64,000 nt of DNA, from assembly GCF_035083965.1 (NCBI RefSeq), contig NC_089736.1:7257501-7321500 (forward strand). Direction: 5' to 3'. The notes beneath the pieces are model-generated. The model was not told the origin of the DNA. It ran no database searches and was given only the letters and a program-made list of their open reading frames with translations. This document shows positions 39,101-51,047 of the stretch, in pieces; position 1 is the first letter of the stretch, and each line of letters starts with the position of its first letter. Both the position numbers and the translations under genes were made by a program. The DNA is from Branchiostoma lanceolatum. Lineage: Eukaryota > Chordata > Leptocardii > Amphioxiformes > Branchiostomatidae.

Positions 39101-40263
39101 CCTTGTTTTTTTTTTCGCCCTATCTCATTAATTTTGGAGTCTGCGGAGGATGTCATCCATAAAATTTACTTGCTGTGGCCTTATCTGTTATTACGCCATT
39201 CGTGCTACTGTCACATTTGCAGCTGTGCCCGTAGGGGATGTAGTCCCGGCCGGACCCCAAAGACACAAATTTGTCCAGTGGACAGCCGGATATGGGAAGG
39301 GTACTTCTCGGTGTTCTCACGATTAGCTCACGGCGCCTATTTGTTACCGGGTCCCGGGTTGATTTTAACTCCGTGTTAGAAACTCCCAGGGTCCCGATCG
39401 TGCCCAAAAATATCACAGTAGCCGCAGGGTGCCGCGCGGGGCTGCTTAGGAGTTACACCCGAAAGTGCAAAAAAATAGCCTCTTTTTCTAATTATTATCT
39501 AAGCATTAGGTAGTAACCTTTTTACACCCCTCGCCGTGATCCTTCCTAGCCTTTTTTTTTCTTACCGACTTTTTCCAAGGCCCTCTCTGCATCCTCCAGC
39601 ATAGTCGGTGAATCCAGATCCACTACATCGTAGGGTGTTGGGCTTTCAGTCGGGTCAAGGTACTGCCGTGTGTAGGCTTTGTGGAAAGCCAGGTAGCACG
39701 ACTCGACACTGGGCCCGGGGATATGCGGGAAGTCCCTGGCAATGGCGGCGTGCACAAATGTAGACAGGTCGATGGTGGGGAGAATGATGTTGATGTTGTG
39801 GCAAGCGACGAGCTGAAGGAATGAGGAAAAGAAGAACAACACAGTTCTCAACCGTTCTCAACTGGCAGGTTGTTTTGTAAAACAGAACAAAGTCATATTT
39901 TTGGATCTACATATTCGTGAATTTTACTCACCTTCTTTACTCGTTGTACGTAGTCCAAGAGTGTCTCTTTCTCCTCAATATTGCTGAAGACAACCTCCGA
40001 CACCTACGAATAAATAGACAGTAAAATGAGCTAGTATTTCTGGACGACCTTTCTCAGAAATGCTTTGAAGGGTTCAAGGTTCCGAAATATGCTTGGTGAT
40101 TTGTACTAGTGATTTGTACTAAGCACGAACCACATAACATGTACGTGTATTTTCTTCTCTGACACACCTGTACTGTTGGGCATTGACGTAGTGCCTCTGC
40201 CTTGTGCTTGTCCTCGTTGGCGAACGGGATGAGTACGGAGACATCGCTGCGGGTTGAAGACAT
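36195..40263 (-). CDS. ATP-grasp domain protein (carboxylate-amine ligase-like)
   Basis: Eight minus-strand exons: 40263-40168, 40003-39932, 39812-39566, 38112-37956, 37770-37629, 37410-37222, 37130-36915, 36413-36195, giving 445 residues. The N-terminal pre-ATP-grasp part (SDVSVLIPFANEDKHKAEAL, later INIILPTIDLSTFVHAAIA) is followed by the ATP-binding lobe (LPAFVKPASAFGSVGVAKV) and the carboxyl lobe. The lobe pattern DVFRMKDGQ-LRLCEVNAGGS carries the Glu and Asn that bind Mg in ATP-grasp enzymes. Relatives ligate a carboxylate to an amine or thiol via an acyl-phosphate (D-Ala ligase, carnosine synthase, CPSase). The substrate cannot be told from sequence. It is probably cytosolic, since no signal or transmembrane segment is seen. 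A plain ATG is used; an upstream TTG in frame is ignored. Confidence 0.8.
38293..38545. repeat. direct tandem repeat, period 131 bp, two copies
   Basis: GTTGACAGTCTAAGGTGTTT starts both copies (38293 and 38424). Each runs through GCATATGAATACCCAGTGTA and a TTTTCTGC-TTTGTT segment. It lies in an intron of the ATP-grasp gene. Confidence 0.7.
38561..38704. repeat. GC-rich foldback, about 66-bp arms
   Basis: The left arm starts AGAATACAACACGGGGTATT and the right arm ends CGGAATACAACGTGTTGTAT. The inner parts GACCGCGGGTCGGATCGCCC and GGGCGATCCGACCCGCGGG are inverted. The centre GACGGCCGTAGGCC is itself palindromic. It has far higher GC and CpG than its surroundings. It is a MITE-type element inside an ATP-grasp gene intron. 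Confidence 0.75.
38790..38990. repeat. repeat copy related to 56440-56575
   Basis: Shares TAGCAACATTGATTCCAATC, CGAATCCGGTATT and CCGGAACACCCGTATC with corresponding slightly diverged phrases at 56440-56575, in the same order. The copies carry internal deletions relative to each other. The family is unknown. Confidence 0.5.
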
Positions 40264-41656
40264 TCTGTCCAATCGCTCGGTCGCAGCGAGGTCACAGTGC
40301 GGTCGCCGTGCTAGTGGAATAGGTGTGTTAACGCATGTACTTCAGGCCACCATGTTGTTGTTCAACTGACGCAAGTGTCGGAAAAAAAGACGCCTACATT
40401 TTGAAATAATAAGTAGTTAACCCGCTTTTCCCAACCCTGCCCTGACCTACATCAAGGAAATGTCCTTGACTACACCAATGGCATACCAGGGCAGTGGATA
40501 ATGATGCCGCCTAAGGGGGCACTGACCACTTTCGAAAAATTTTACCGGTAGTTCTGAGGGGGCTAAGCTTAGTCTTTCTCTCTATTTGAAAAACCGGCGA
40601 AATTGTATGCGCACGTTAAACTTGCAATAAAGTAAGTATGGCCACAGAGTAGAAAAGCTGTTTTAGTCGTTTACATAGAATTATTAGCCATGGTAGAGCA
40701 TTATTTCTAGTATGAAATAAACTATGTGTGATAACGTATTACGTAGTGTGGCAAACCATGCATGTTCATAGCGACAGAAGGAAGGTTCCTCGGAGATCTA
40801 GAATGTGTACAGTGAATATATCCCCACCTGTGAGAATTGACGGTAATGTAAGAGAATTTTTCAGTGCTGACCTGACACAGAATCACTTACTATGCAGGAA
40901 ATCACGTCCAACCCGTCGGGTAACTTAGTTGAACTGTCACCTCTGACATAGTCAGAGTCTGAGTGGCGATTGAACTAGATAGATACACATCGAAGCTTAC
41001 TTATGGGTAAAGCCAACAGTGTGATGTGATTTTCGACGGTGTAGATTCTTTTTTTTGTGTGCATGTAGGTAACTTTACTCGCCTAGTGTTCATAGGTATT
41101 AGGTCACCGAGCTCCGTGCAATCTAATAAGGTAATTTTTCAGCAGAAAAATACGTTTTACTTTTGGGCGATTCTGAAATTTGGCGACCTTATAGTGATCA
41201 ACAAATCTAGATCCACTTTATTTTGTTATTGTCATGCCATGTCATGTCATGTCATGTTACGTAAGTATAGCAATGTGATATCAAGTCAACGTACTTAAAG
41301 TTAACTCTGAAAAAAGAAAATGATTCGGCCCATGTAATACCATTGAACATATCACTTTACTCCTCTCATTTGCGATTTTAACATTTCAGACTACATGTAA
41401 TCGACATCATCGCACATTTAATCCCGGTGTCTGGGATAAATACAAAATTCACTCATAAAGAAAGAAAGAAGGACACAAACACATACATTTGTACAAGGGG
41501 TAAGAAAAAAACAAAAGGAGAAAATTTATACCAAAACATGTAATTCAAACTAGTGACAAAGAAGACTGCTTTAGATTTGACAACTGGCTTTATCAGTCGT
41601 AAGAAGTTATACCTCAATGTATCAACTATATAGAAGTACAAATAACCCAGGATTGG
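40264..41656. other. promoter side of the ATP-grasp gene and 3' side of the second Mab-21-like gene
   Basis: No gene is recognised. It contains a short (ATGTC)n run at 41233-41258. The 3' UTR of the minus-strand Mab-21-like gene probably lies in its right part, and the ATP-grasp promoter in its left. Confidence 0.35.
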
Positions 41657-44628
41657 TTAACAGTAGTCGTCTCTCTGTGCAGACAGTCTGCTCAAGTGTC
41701 TCAGTAGTGTGTAAAAGTTGGCCGACACGTCAGATATCTGTGCGTCCGTCAGATCGGCTAGCAGGTTGGCGTCAGGGAAGAAGAAGCTCCGACAGAAGCG
41801 GGTCCTCATGCACGTGTGAAGCCGCGCTAGCACACCCTGCCAGGGCCCCTCAACACACAGCAGTCCGTCCTCCCACGACTCCTCACGACTTGTCTCCGAC
41901 GGAGCACTGCGGCCCTCCACCCGGGCGACAAAACCACTCCGCCCCCACTCACTGCGCACGCACACGTTCATGTGCTGGTTTTCGGAGAACCTCAGATCCA
42001 CCCGAGTGAGAGAGTTAGAAAGGGAGGGGCCGGTGTGGTTGGCATGGTTACCGTTATATCTTTGTGTCACGTGGTTTTGAAGTTGTTCTCTCTCATGACG
42101 CCAGGAGTCATGCACATGCGCACTGACACCGTTCACCTCATTCTCGTCGACGTCGTCGGCAGTCAGGTCATTGTCCTCCCAGAGTACGCATGCGCGAATC
42201 ACGTTCTGTGGTAAAAAGCATATCTCATCAACGATCTGCGCATGCGCCATGATGACAGCAGGATTGACCTGTAGCATGACGGAGTCCCACATCGGCAGGG
42301 TACTCTTGGTGAGCCGATCTTCGATCAGGTCGGTCGAGATCGCCCATTTCCGCCCCTCGATCATTTCCGACGCGTCTCCGAACTTTGACGAAGACGTGAC
42401 GCCGGGATAATGCCTCGCTTCCATGTGCCAAACGATGACGTTTCTCTCTACTTCGTGCTTCATTCTCAGCGGCAGTTTGTTCAAGGGGACAGCGCTGTCG
42501 GGCCAACCGTAACACGTCAGGGACGTGACGAGTTCAACTGTGATGGTAGGAAAGTCGCCATAACGTTCTATCAGCAACATCACCACAGGTCTCTTCTGTC
42601 GTACCATGACGTCAACGACTCGGGACCAGGGGAGCTTGGGCACGTCACCGTCTCGTACCCAGCGTAGTTCGGACTGTAAGCTCAGTTTCAGATGCTGGAC
42701 GGCTGACGAGACGATACCGAACAGCCAGGTGTAGATCTTTAAGGGGTTGAGGTAACGCTCTACGTCAAGGAAAGTCGTCCACCGCGCAGGCTTGGGCCGA
42801 TTCTCGGCTACTTTGTACAGGACCTGGTTGGCGGGAATGCTCGCCTGGTCTCGGCTCGTCCAAACCTGAACAGTCAAACAAAAATATTTTGGTTGAAGAA
42901 CAAACTCAAACTTACAAACTCAGTGTACAACACGGCAATGCAAGCCACTACAACTTAGTCACAATAAACAGAAGGCATCAAAACTCAATAATTGTAACCC
43001 TTTGTTCTCAACTTTTCTAATTCTACTCCCCCCCACCACCACCACACATGTACACACACACACGCACACACTCTCTCTGTCCTAAAAATAATATCGTACT
43101 TTCTTCGTTGTTTTGCAATAGCTGATCTCTAATCTTGAATTACCTTTTGTGTAGATACACATGTATGCAACGTATCGTGAGAAATATCGGCTGTACACTT
43201 AATCACTTTTGTAGTGAAAGTGTACCCGTCGTCTTGTGTTACTAAGTCGTGTACAACGGTACTTTCAATTGTTCCCACTATAGCCTTCTACAGAATCGGC
43301 GACATGTAACCCCATTCGCCCTTAACAACCCAAATGTTGACTTACTACCCAAATCAAATAGCCCACCAGCGTTAGAGAAAACACACCGCTAAATGCCGCC
43401 TTGTTTTGCCATTAACGTACCGTGCCCCTTTCACCCTTCAAGAAATAAAATGCTGAAAGATCTTTTGATCCGGGTCGGCATTCACGTATTTCCGTTGCTA
43501 TGTTATGTAGGGTTTCTCGCCAGTGTATCCCGGTGACAGCGTAACGGTATAAAAGAAACCTTTTAGAGAGAGATCGTTTTTTAATGTCAACCGATTCTTA
43601 GTTGTGTATGACGTCTCGTTTGTATATCAATCAAATATTGGAAGTGCTAGCGCCCTTATACGTATTTATGTACGTGGGCGTAGAGGCAAATGTTACAAGC
43701 TGAAAAATTACAGACGCCATGTAATGAAGCGAAACACTAAGGCAGCTTTTTGATACGTTTGTCTAAAAATTTGTCTTTTCAAACAATCAAAATCTACATT
43801 ATTGAGGTCAAATTATGAACTAGATCAAATGCTATTACCCACAAAGAACTACTTCAGCGGGAAAACGTTAACAAAGACCACATTGTATTGAAACTGTACC
43901 GTATTTCATTAGGCTTTTGTAAAATTAGATCAAGACTGTTTCCGACAGGTTTTTAAACAAACTGGTATTGTGAAACGTTACAGAAAACTAACACGGTTGT
44001 TTTTCCCACAAGGATTTTGTCATTACGCCCGTGGTAGTAAACAATCGTGTCTTAATTGTTGCTGAGGTAACGATGTAACGTTTTTCCTCAGGTACTCTAT
44101 TGTACACCATCATGCCACACTAATCGCACCAATTGAGTAATTGAATTGTGCCCTTCTGGAGCGAAACTGCTTCCTTTGAAATGGTCAAAGACTGACACAG
44201 AAAATAGGCAACACAAAGAGCCAGAACAAAATAGCTTCTTCTTGTTCTAATTCTAAGTAAGGGGAGTGGCAATCTGTGAACAATATAAGCTTTTGCCTCT
44301 ATTCAAATAGCAGGTAGATGTAGATAGTTAACAAGATAATTGCATTAAACAACAGCGAAGTGTTTACCTCAAAATCGTCCCAGTCTTTGCCGATGTCCAG
44401 AGGCAGTCGGCACTGCAAGACGTTCGGCGTCACCACTCGGACAAGATCGGCAACATTCGCCCCCTGTTCGTAGCAGTCCCGAAACTTCCTGTTGGATCTC
44501 ATTTGTTTGAAGAGGCCACTCAGGACGTTCAATGCGACGTCAAGTGTTCGCCTTGTCGAGTCGTTCACCAGACCTACCGGTCCGGAGGGAGGCGAAATGT
44601 CGTCTGATCTCGGCTCCTGAGCCGCCAT
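41657..44628 (-). CDS. divergent Mab-21/cGAS-like domain protein, probable pseudoenzyme
   Basis: Two minus-strand exons, 44628-44368 and 42865-41657, join in frame (FE|VWT) for 489 residues. A leading helix (LNVLSGLFKQMRSNRKFRD) is followed by QGANVADLVRVVTPNVLQC, which lines up with the family pattern GS-x-x-EFD but lacks both the Ser and the acids. Then PTITVELVTSLTCYGWPDS matches the family's VDLxPxxxxxGWP core, with Glu for Asp. The C-terminal helical half has LARLHTCMRTRFCRSFFFPD followed by ANLL, the counterpart of CL...PHYFxPxxNLL. On this reading it is a non-catalytic Mab-21-fold protein, possibly near the ITPRIP or MB21D groups. The assignment rests on motif spacing read by eye. It is 1.4 kb from the ATP-grasp gene, same strand, with a 1.5-kb intron. 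Confidence 0.65.
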
Positions 44629-45734
44629 CTTTAGACGTGTCTGCTACAGTGACAAGTCAGTGACCCGCGGTGCGATGATTCTCAAGCAGCGGTTTTTACG
44701 GTATCCAAACCTAACCTGCCCCTCTACACACTCAAAGGAGAATTCAATTTACAGAAACTACTCCTCTAAAACCACCTGTTACATCCCACTGGCTAAGCAT
44801 TAATGTTGTCATAGCCCCTAAAAAGCAGTTCTGGTAGCGCGCTTAATATAAAAGGGCGGTATTTACGCAGGGGTAAATCATTTGCAGAGCGCATGGTTGT
44901 GTTGTTATTGAGACAAATAAAAGAGCGCTTGTCAATAGAATATTTGACAGCCGTTAGATGGAATCTGGCGTGACGTTTTAGACCACACACTTCAAATCTG
45001 TGTGACGTTAACGTGTGTAAACTGAACACGTCAGACTGTGATGTATCTGTTGAGGGCATCATTGTCATTTGTGTCAAAGCCTTGAGTACCCCATACAAGA
45101 TAACGTGCATAGGACCTATGCCGGGTCAGGATCACCCATTCTACCTCAGCATGCGGAAGGTTCGACCGCAAATCTCCGCATTCCCTTTCAAGTTAATAGC
45201 AATACATTGGTAGTGTTTGGAGGAACATGGGTTTTATAAATAAATCGCAGGAGGGTGCTATTGCATAGTGTACAGCTTATACGGACAACAACGTTTATCC
45301 CAACATCTGCTTGGAGATTGCAGAACGCCAGCACGAACGCGGTCTCAAGCGATCTTGATACAAAATTCACAGTTTAACTTTATACTCAGGGGCCATTCGT
45401 CGGCCTGAATGCGTGTTTATCTTGGTTACAAATATAGATAACGACTAAACTATCTGTTTGCTTGCAGTTTTGATGGGTTGTCTTCCCGTTCGTACTTGGC
45501 TGAGACCAACCTCCTTGCTGAGACATATTGTTTTGGGTTGTTTACATGTTATTATCCGTTGTTTTCGTCAATTAGTGATTGCAATAAAGATCCTTTCAAA
45601 AAGACCGCCTGTAAAGCCTTTCTTGCGGACTTTCAAGTTAGGAGCACTTTCTAAGTTTGAAGGAGTGATAAGACAGAAAGGGACGGAATCAAAAAGGAAT
45701 ATTTTCAACTAAGCAATAAGAAAGCAACAGAAAA
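44629..45734. other. intergenic, upstream of the second Mab-21-like gene
   Basis: No supported gene is seen. A plus-strand open frame at 45458-45712 has no recognisable domain. The region ends where the inverted duplication begins. Confidence 0.35.
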
Positions 45735-45752
45735 TATCAGAATACTCAACAA

Positions 45753-45758
45753 TTTATT
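45753..45758 (-). terminator. polyadenylation signal AATAAA of left cyclin-O-like gene
   Basis: TTTATT on the plus strand, in the mirrored position of the right-arm signal, about 440 bases after the stop codon. The palindrome ends just beyond it. Confidence 0.6.
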
Positions 45759-46194
45759 TGTCAAGATAAGAAAATATCTTCTTCATACAATACATATCAT
45801 AACACAATGGTTGTCACATATTCATAATCACTTTTAAAAAAGCAGCAGTAGCATATAGATTTTATGTACAACGGTTTCACGATATTGCATAATTTTCTCT
45901 CAACATTCAATACATCACATCACATTAAGTATTGCACTTTGTGAATAGTCTCATCTGAACAACATTCAACCAATAACATTATCATGCCAGCACAATATGA
46001 ACATTTTTACACAATGACAATACAATATACACAACAATGTTAAAATGTATCTTTTAGATACAACTCGGATCACATCGAGACTGTGATGACGTCATTGACA
46101 AGTGGATGTTCGAGAAGGTTCAAATGTTGTTCAGTATCACTTCAGAAGACGGTTCTATGAGAGCAGCGATGTGGAATGGACTGGAGGTCAAGGT

Positions 46195-48425
46195 TCACTG
46201 GTGGTACTGCTGGTAACACATCATGAGGAGGTCCGGGAGGGGGAGGCGGTCCATCATCGTCATCAACACCAGCTGCAGGTCCAGAATGCACCTGTCTACA
46301 GCTGGGCAGGTGTTCATCCTGGGAGGGGGAAGAGATGACAGGTGTCAGTCAAATCAACATTACATGCAGGACTGATGATAGGTGTCAGTCAAATCAACAT
46401 CACATGCAGGACTATCCATGCAGTCAACAGTCTTATCAGGTTAGCTTAGGGCTTGCAATATCTTTCTGAAATAACAATTCTTCAACAATTTCACAGAAAG
46501 GATGTGCAACACGATGAAGAAGAATTACAAAACGATTCGAGGAACTGACAATGAGGAATCTTAAAATGGCGGAAAGGTGCAGTTACCTGGTGTTGTTGAC
46601 AAGACTTGCGGCCAAGTTCAGCGCTGCCAGAGCGAGGCTGGAGGAAGCGTGTTGACAGATGACGTAATCCTGCAGTGATGTCACCAGCAGGTGTCTGGCC
46701 AGGCAGCTGGTCAGGTGGTCGTACTGCCCGTGGGCCGCCAGGTGCTCCAGGAACAGGACGGAGGTGGGAACGGTCAGGTGGAAACCAAGCGTACTCAGGA
46801 CTCTTCTCTCCAGCATTCTCAGCTGTCCCCGGGTGTACTGGCCTTCATCACACAAGCCAACAACCTCTTCAGCACAGAGGGGGTGGACTTCCTCCTGTAA
46901 ACAAATGGTGGGAAACGTCAGATACATGTATTAGGAAAAAGCATACATGTCATGGACATATATACAGTCTCTGCCTACTATGACGATCTACGATATTAAT
47001 TGCAAGCAACAGCGTTTCCAGTAGGAGGCGTGGTCACATGGTCAGACAAACTAGTAATTGTATCTCGCAATGTTTAAAATCAAGCCAGGGTTTGAAAGTG
47101 GGACCAGGTTGAATAACTTCTTCCCTAAACCACGGCCGAAGCACAAAGAACCAGAATTTCAATCATAATCACTCTGTTCCTGTAAACTAACGAGCAACCA
47201 GCCTACAAATTGCATGGGTCACTCATACTTGTGTGTACTTCACTAATGGAAGTCTTTTTAACAATAAACAATAAACAATACTTCAACACGTGCTGCACAC
47301 TTCAATCAATGTTTTAATTGTCACCGTGCTTCTAAAATCAAATCTATATGGTTGGATCATTATCAATGTAAGAATCCTAGCCTTATCTTTAAACACATAA
47401 GCCTCAACTCACCATTTTGGCAGCGATGAAAAGCGCAGTAGCCCCGAGAAGCTGTAGGCAGTCCAGTCCGAGGGGTGTCACGACCAGGAAACGGTCCACG
47501 ATGTTAACTGCAAGAAACAGCGTTTCCGGTAGGAGGCGTGGTCGAGTGGTCTGACACACTTGCGTCAACCAGCGGACAAGGAGGCCTCGCATCTCAGATG
47601 TGATCTGTAAAAACACGGATAAAATCTATTAAATCCCAATCGTTCTTTATTAATTTCTCAGGACGAACCTTATGAAACCTTCGAAGGAAAAACCAGAAAG
47701 TCAATTGAATGATGCCGTTCAAAGATCTAACAATTTATCTCGTCTATAAGCAAATTAAAAAATGTAAACAAACAAATGTATCCACCAAAATTGAAGCAGA
47801 CGAGCAAAAACATTGGAAAAGGGAACGCCCTGGTACCTGAGGTTGGTTGTTGAGGGACTGGACGGGATGAAACTTGACTTCGTTGCTCTTCATCATCAGA
47901 AACCACTCGTTCAGGTAATTATAAGTCGGGTCGGCAGAAGCCAGCACCGGGCTGTCCACGACCATCTGGTCGGGCACACTCCACTTGGGTGCCGCAGCCA
48001 CACTGGTGAAGGCATCGGTGCATTCACGCATTGGACTGACATCGTAGATGTCCTGGAAAAGTACAAATCATGATTACAAATGATATCATGAACCCATCCA
48101 ACGAGCAGTTTTTTTATAAATCGGTCTATTTAACCGTAGAATTTGTCAGGTAAGTATCATGATCAATCAATCGCATTAATTTGATAAAAAAAAAACGATA
48201 AATTCCTCTCTGTTATTTAGACACGTGACCGTTCTGATCACAGGAACATTGCAAAACTGAATACTTATTTTGCTATGATCGTTTAATGATGATTTATATA
48301 CTTTATTTAGAAATCAGATAGTACCGTACAAGTGCCGATCATCGACCACATACCTCGCAATGATCTGAGTCCGATGTCTCCCCGTCACTACCACGCCGGG
48401 ATTGGAAATTCATGCTGGGCTTCAT
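46195..48425 (-). CDS. CCNO: cyclin-O-like protein, left arm copy
   Basis: Five minus-strand exons: 48425-48354, 48052-47837, 47604-47413, 46894-46587, 46318-46195, giving 303 residues (human cyclin O has about 350). The N-terminal cyclin box has MRGLLVRWLTQVC, LFLAVNIVDRFL, TPLGLDCLQLLGATALFIA and AAKMEEVHPLCAEE. The second box has SVLFLEHLAAHG and SLQDYVICQHASSSLALAAL. The TTP-x-x-x-DC-QLLG-T phrase, EVHP and the SL-DY motif fit cyclin O better than cyclins A, B or D as I recall them. In vertebrates cyclin O drives centriole amplification in multiciliated cells. This copy has YN (THR-TYR-ASN-TYR) where the other arm lacks two codons in exon 2. The start is the ATG giving MKPSMNFQS; an open upstream frame exists but lacks support. 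The gene faces its twin head to head. Confidence 0.85.
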
Positions 48426-48625
48426 AGCGATCGCTGCCGAAAACATTACAATCAGAGCACGGTAAACAATCGACGAGAGTAGCAAAGCTTCACTGGATGT
48501 TGGACGATCTCGAGATGTTGTCAAATCCACGAGGAATGGTAAAGATCCATCGAATATGCCCCGATTTATAGTTGAAAAGATAGACGGCTCAGTCTTGTAG
48601 ACGATCGTGATGTCTCGTCAGCATG

Positions 48626-48637
48626 TTTCCCGCCAAA
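48626..48637 (-). promoter_or_regulatory. consensus E2F site upstream of left cyclin-O-like gene
   Basis: TTTCCCGCCAAA (minus strand TTTGGCGGGAAA) matches the full E2F consensus, 200 bases upstream of the ATG. CCAAT-type boxes (ATTGG near 48663 and 48739) are close by. The mirrored site is preserved in the right arm. Confidence 0.6.
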
Positions 48638-50417
48638 TCCACACAATTCTCCCTGCGTTCTGATTGGTTGATTTGATAATTGCCGTCAGACACACCTGGA
48701 CCGTCTCTGTCTGGACAATCTATTGTCTGCTTTTTGATTGGTCAGTCGGATAATACAATCATAAAATGGCAGGAAGCCGCGCATTCCTGCACGTTCACCT
48801 AGGGATCAAGTCAGACACAAGCGTCTGCGATTTGTGGACCAACCAAAATCAGAAAAGAAACGTCTCTGATTAAACGACAGTCTTTGATTAATTCTTTATC
48901 TATTACTGTGGATGGCAATGTACAATTAGATACTTGCATTGATCTATTAGCTGAAGAATTGTCGGCATCTGTCGTCGTTTGAATTTGCTTCTTTCGTTTC
49001 AACAACACTCAGTGGAGCTTTGACAGCTGGACTTTTGGAACATATCACTAGAGGCCGCTGCTGGACGGTCTTTGTCAAGTTTGTAATGTACCTGGTGACA
49101 GCAACTTATCACCTCTTCTTCACCATTGAAGCCTTTCCATCGAAGGATAAAATCTATGTACACTTTCTCTTGAATAACTGAGTATCCACGGCCCACCATA
49201 GGATTTCTAAGGCTTTTATTACTGACACAAACGGTCACGAAACGAAGAATAAATGGTATGCCTGATCTAATCTGTAAAGACTGGGTAAATATATACCAAA
49301 CTTTTCCCATAAAGTCCATGGGCCAAACAGGTTTTTGGTACCACCGAGAGGGACAAGTGCTATCATGGATTTTTTGTATCTGTAGTAGCCAAAGTTTGGG
49401 GGGTAATTTTGTGTAAAACAATGTATTGTTTACGTTCCAAAATCAGGCATTTATTCAGGCTACCTATGGGGTCTTGTGTGATACATTACATTGATTGCCC
49501 ATATCATTCTCTGCATTTGGGGCTTTAAATCAACAAAATCCGTCAATTCTATCAGGAGTTATAAGGGTTTTAAGGATTACAACCAACGGATGCCACTCTT
49601 CAGTCCGTGTGCCTCATTAATTCAGCTTATTTCACGGTCATGTTTTAGCGCCCTCTATCTCTCAGCCCCGACTGCAGCATTGTGAACCGTGATCAACCGC
49701 ACCGTTGCAAGGACAGGATACACCAAGCAGGTGTTGTAGAGCCTCCTTGGCTAGACCAAACCAAAATGGCATCGGAAAGGAGACACACCAGGACTCGGAA
49801 CACTTTTGAAAACCGATGGTGGGTAAAGAATTTCCCAAAGTGACGGAGCAATATCTGTGACAGTCGCGGTCAACGCGCAGTTTGCGGGCACCATCGGTTT
49901 TCAAACGTATTTCGAGCCCTGATGTGTCTTCTTTCTAATATCATTTTGACTTGGTTTACCCAAGGAGGCTCTATTCTACAACACTCGCTTGGTGTATCCT
50001 ATCCTTGCAACGGTGCGATCACGGTCCACAATGCTGCAGTTGACGGGCTGAGAGATAGAGGGCGTCAAAACATGACCGTGAAAGCTGAATTAATGAGGCA
50101 CACGGACGCGTGTAGTGGTGCCTAACATCAACATGCATGTAAAGCTGGAGAGTTGCCAGCGCAGTTTGGCAATTCCAACAGATCTGGAAGCCGCACAGCA
50201 CCACACGTTTTATTGCTACTGTACTACATATATACAGAATTGTTTCAACTACAAACTTGAATAATGCGTGAACCTGCGAAATAAAGTTTCCAAAAAAGTA
50301 ACTGAATGTACTGCAACAACAATGGCATGGGTTTGCCCTTAGAAATAGCCTCCCGCTAGTTGGGCAACCCTAGCATGTAACTAATAGTTACATGCTGAAC
50401 CAATAGATAGATAAACA

Positions 50418-50505
50418 ATGGCATGGCAGGGATTTAAACAAACAGGTACAATGTATAGGAAGTGCTGAATTCTATATCTGTTAAATGATTTCTCATCCTC
50501 AGAAA
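50418..50505. repeat. segment shared with 54983-55070
   Basis: ACAATGGCATGGCAGGGATT, AAACAAACAGGTACAATGTA and TCTCATCCTCAGA recur slightly diverged at 54983-55070. It is a dispersed repeat lying in the right-arm-specific stretch of the palindrome, so it may be an insertion after the duplication. Confidence 0.5.
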
Positions 50506-51035
50506 TAGGCTTTAACATGGGTTTACAGTGTACAACGTTGTTATCATTCGATGAAGAAGAGGTGATAAGTTGCTGTCACCAGGAACATTACAAACTTGAC
50601 AAAGACCGTCCAACAGCGGCCCCTAGTGATATATTTCAAAATTGCAGCTGTTGAAGCGCCACTGAGTGTTGTTGAAACCAAAGAAGCAAATTCAAACGAC
50701 GACAGATGCCGAGAATTCTTCACCTAACAGATCAATGCAAGTATCTAATTGTGCACCGACGTCCACAGTAATAGATTAGAATTAATCAAAGACTGTCGTT
50801 CAATCAGAGACGTTTCTTTTCTGATTTTGGTTGGTCCACAAATCGCAGACGCTTGTGTCTGACTTGATCCCTAGGTGAACGTGCAGGAATGCGCGGCTTC
50901 CCGCCATTTTATGATTGTATTATCCGACTGACCAATCAGAGAGTAGACAATAGATTGTTCAGACAGAGACGGTCCAGGTGTGTCTGACGGCAATTATCAA
51001 ATCAACCAATCAGAACGCAGGGAGAATTGTGTGGA

Positions 51036-51047
51036 TTTGGCGGGAAA
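51036..51047 (+). promoter_or_regulatory. consensus E2F site upstream of right cyclin-O-like gene
   Basis: TTTGGCGGGAAA, 200 bases before the ATG, is the exact mirror of the left-arm site. CCAAT boxes (ACCAATCAG) lie just upstream. A second TTCCCGCC at about 50897-50904 is E2F-like in this arm only; the left arm reads TTCCTGCC on the corresponding strand. Confidence 0.6.

Noticed and set aside
45458-45712. 84-codon plus-strand frame rich in hydrophobic and basic residues
   Set aside because: No recognisable domain, signal peptide context or paralogue; starts in AT-rich intergenic DNA and could be chance.
49491-50125. Short frames near the palindrome centre on both strands
   Set aside because: They mirror each other because of the inverted duplication and carry no domain; their ends differ between arms.
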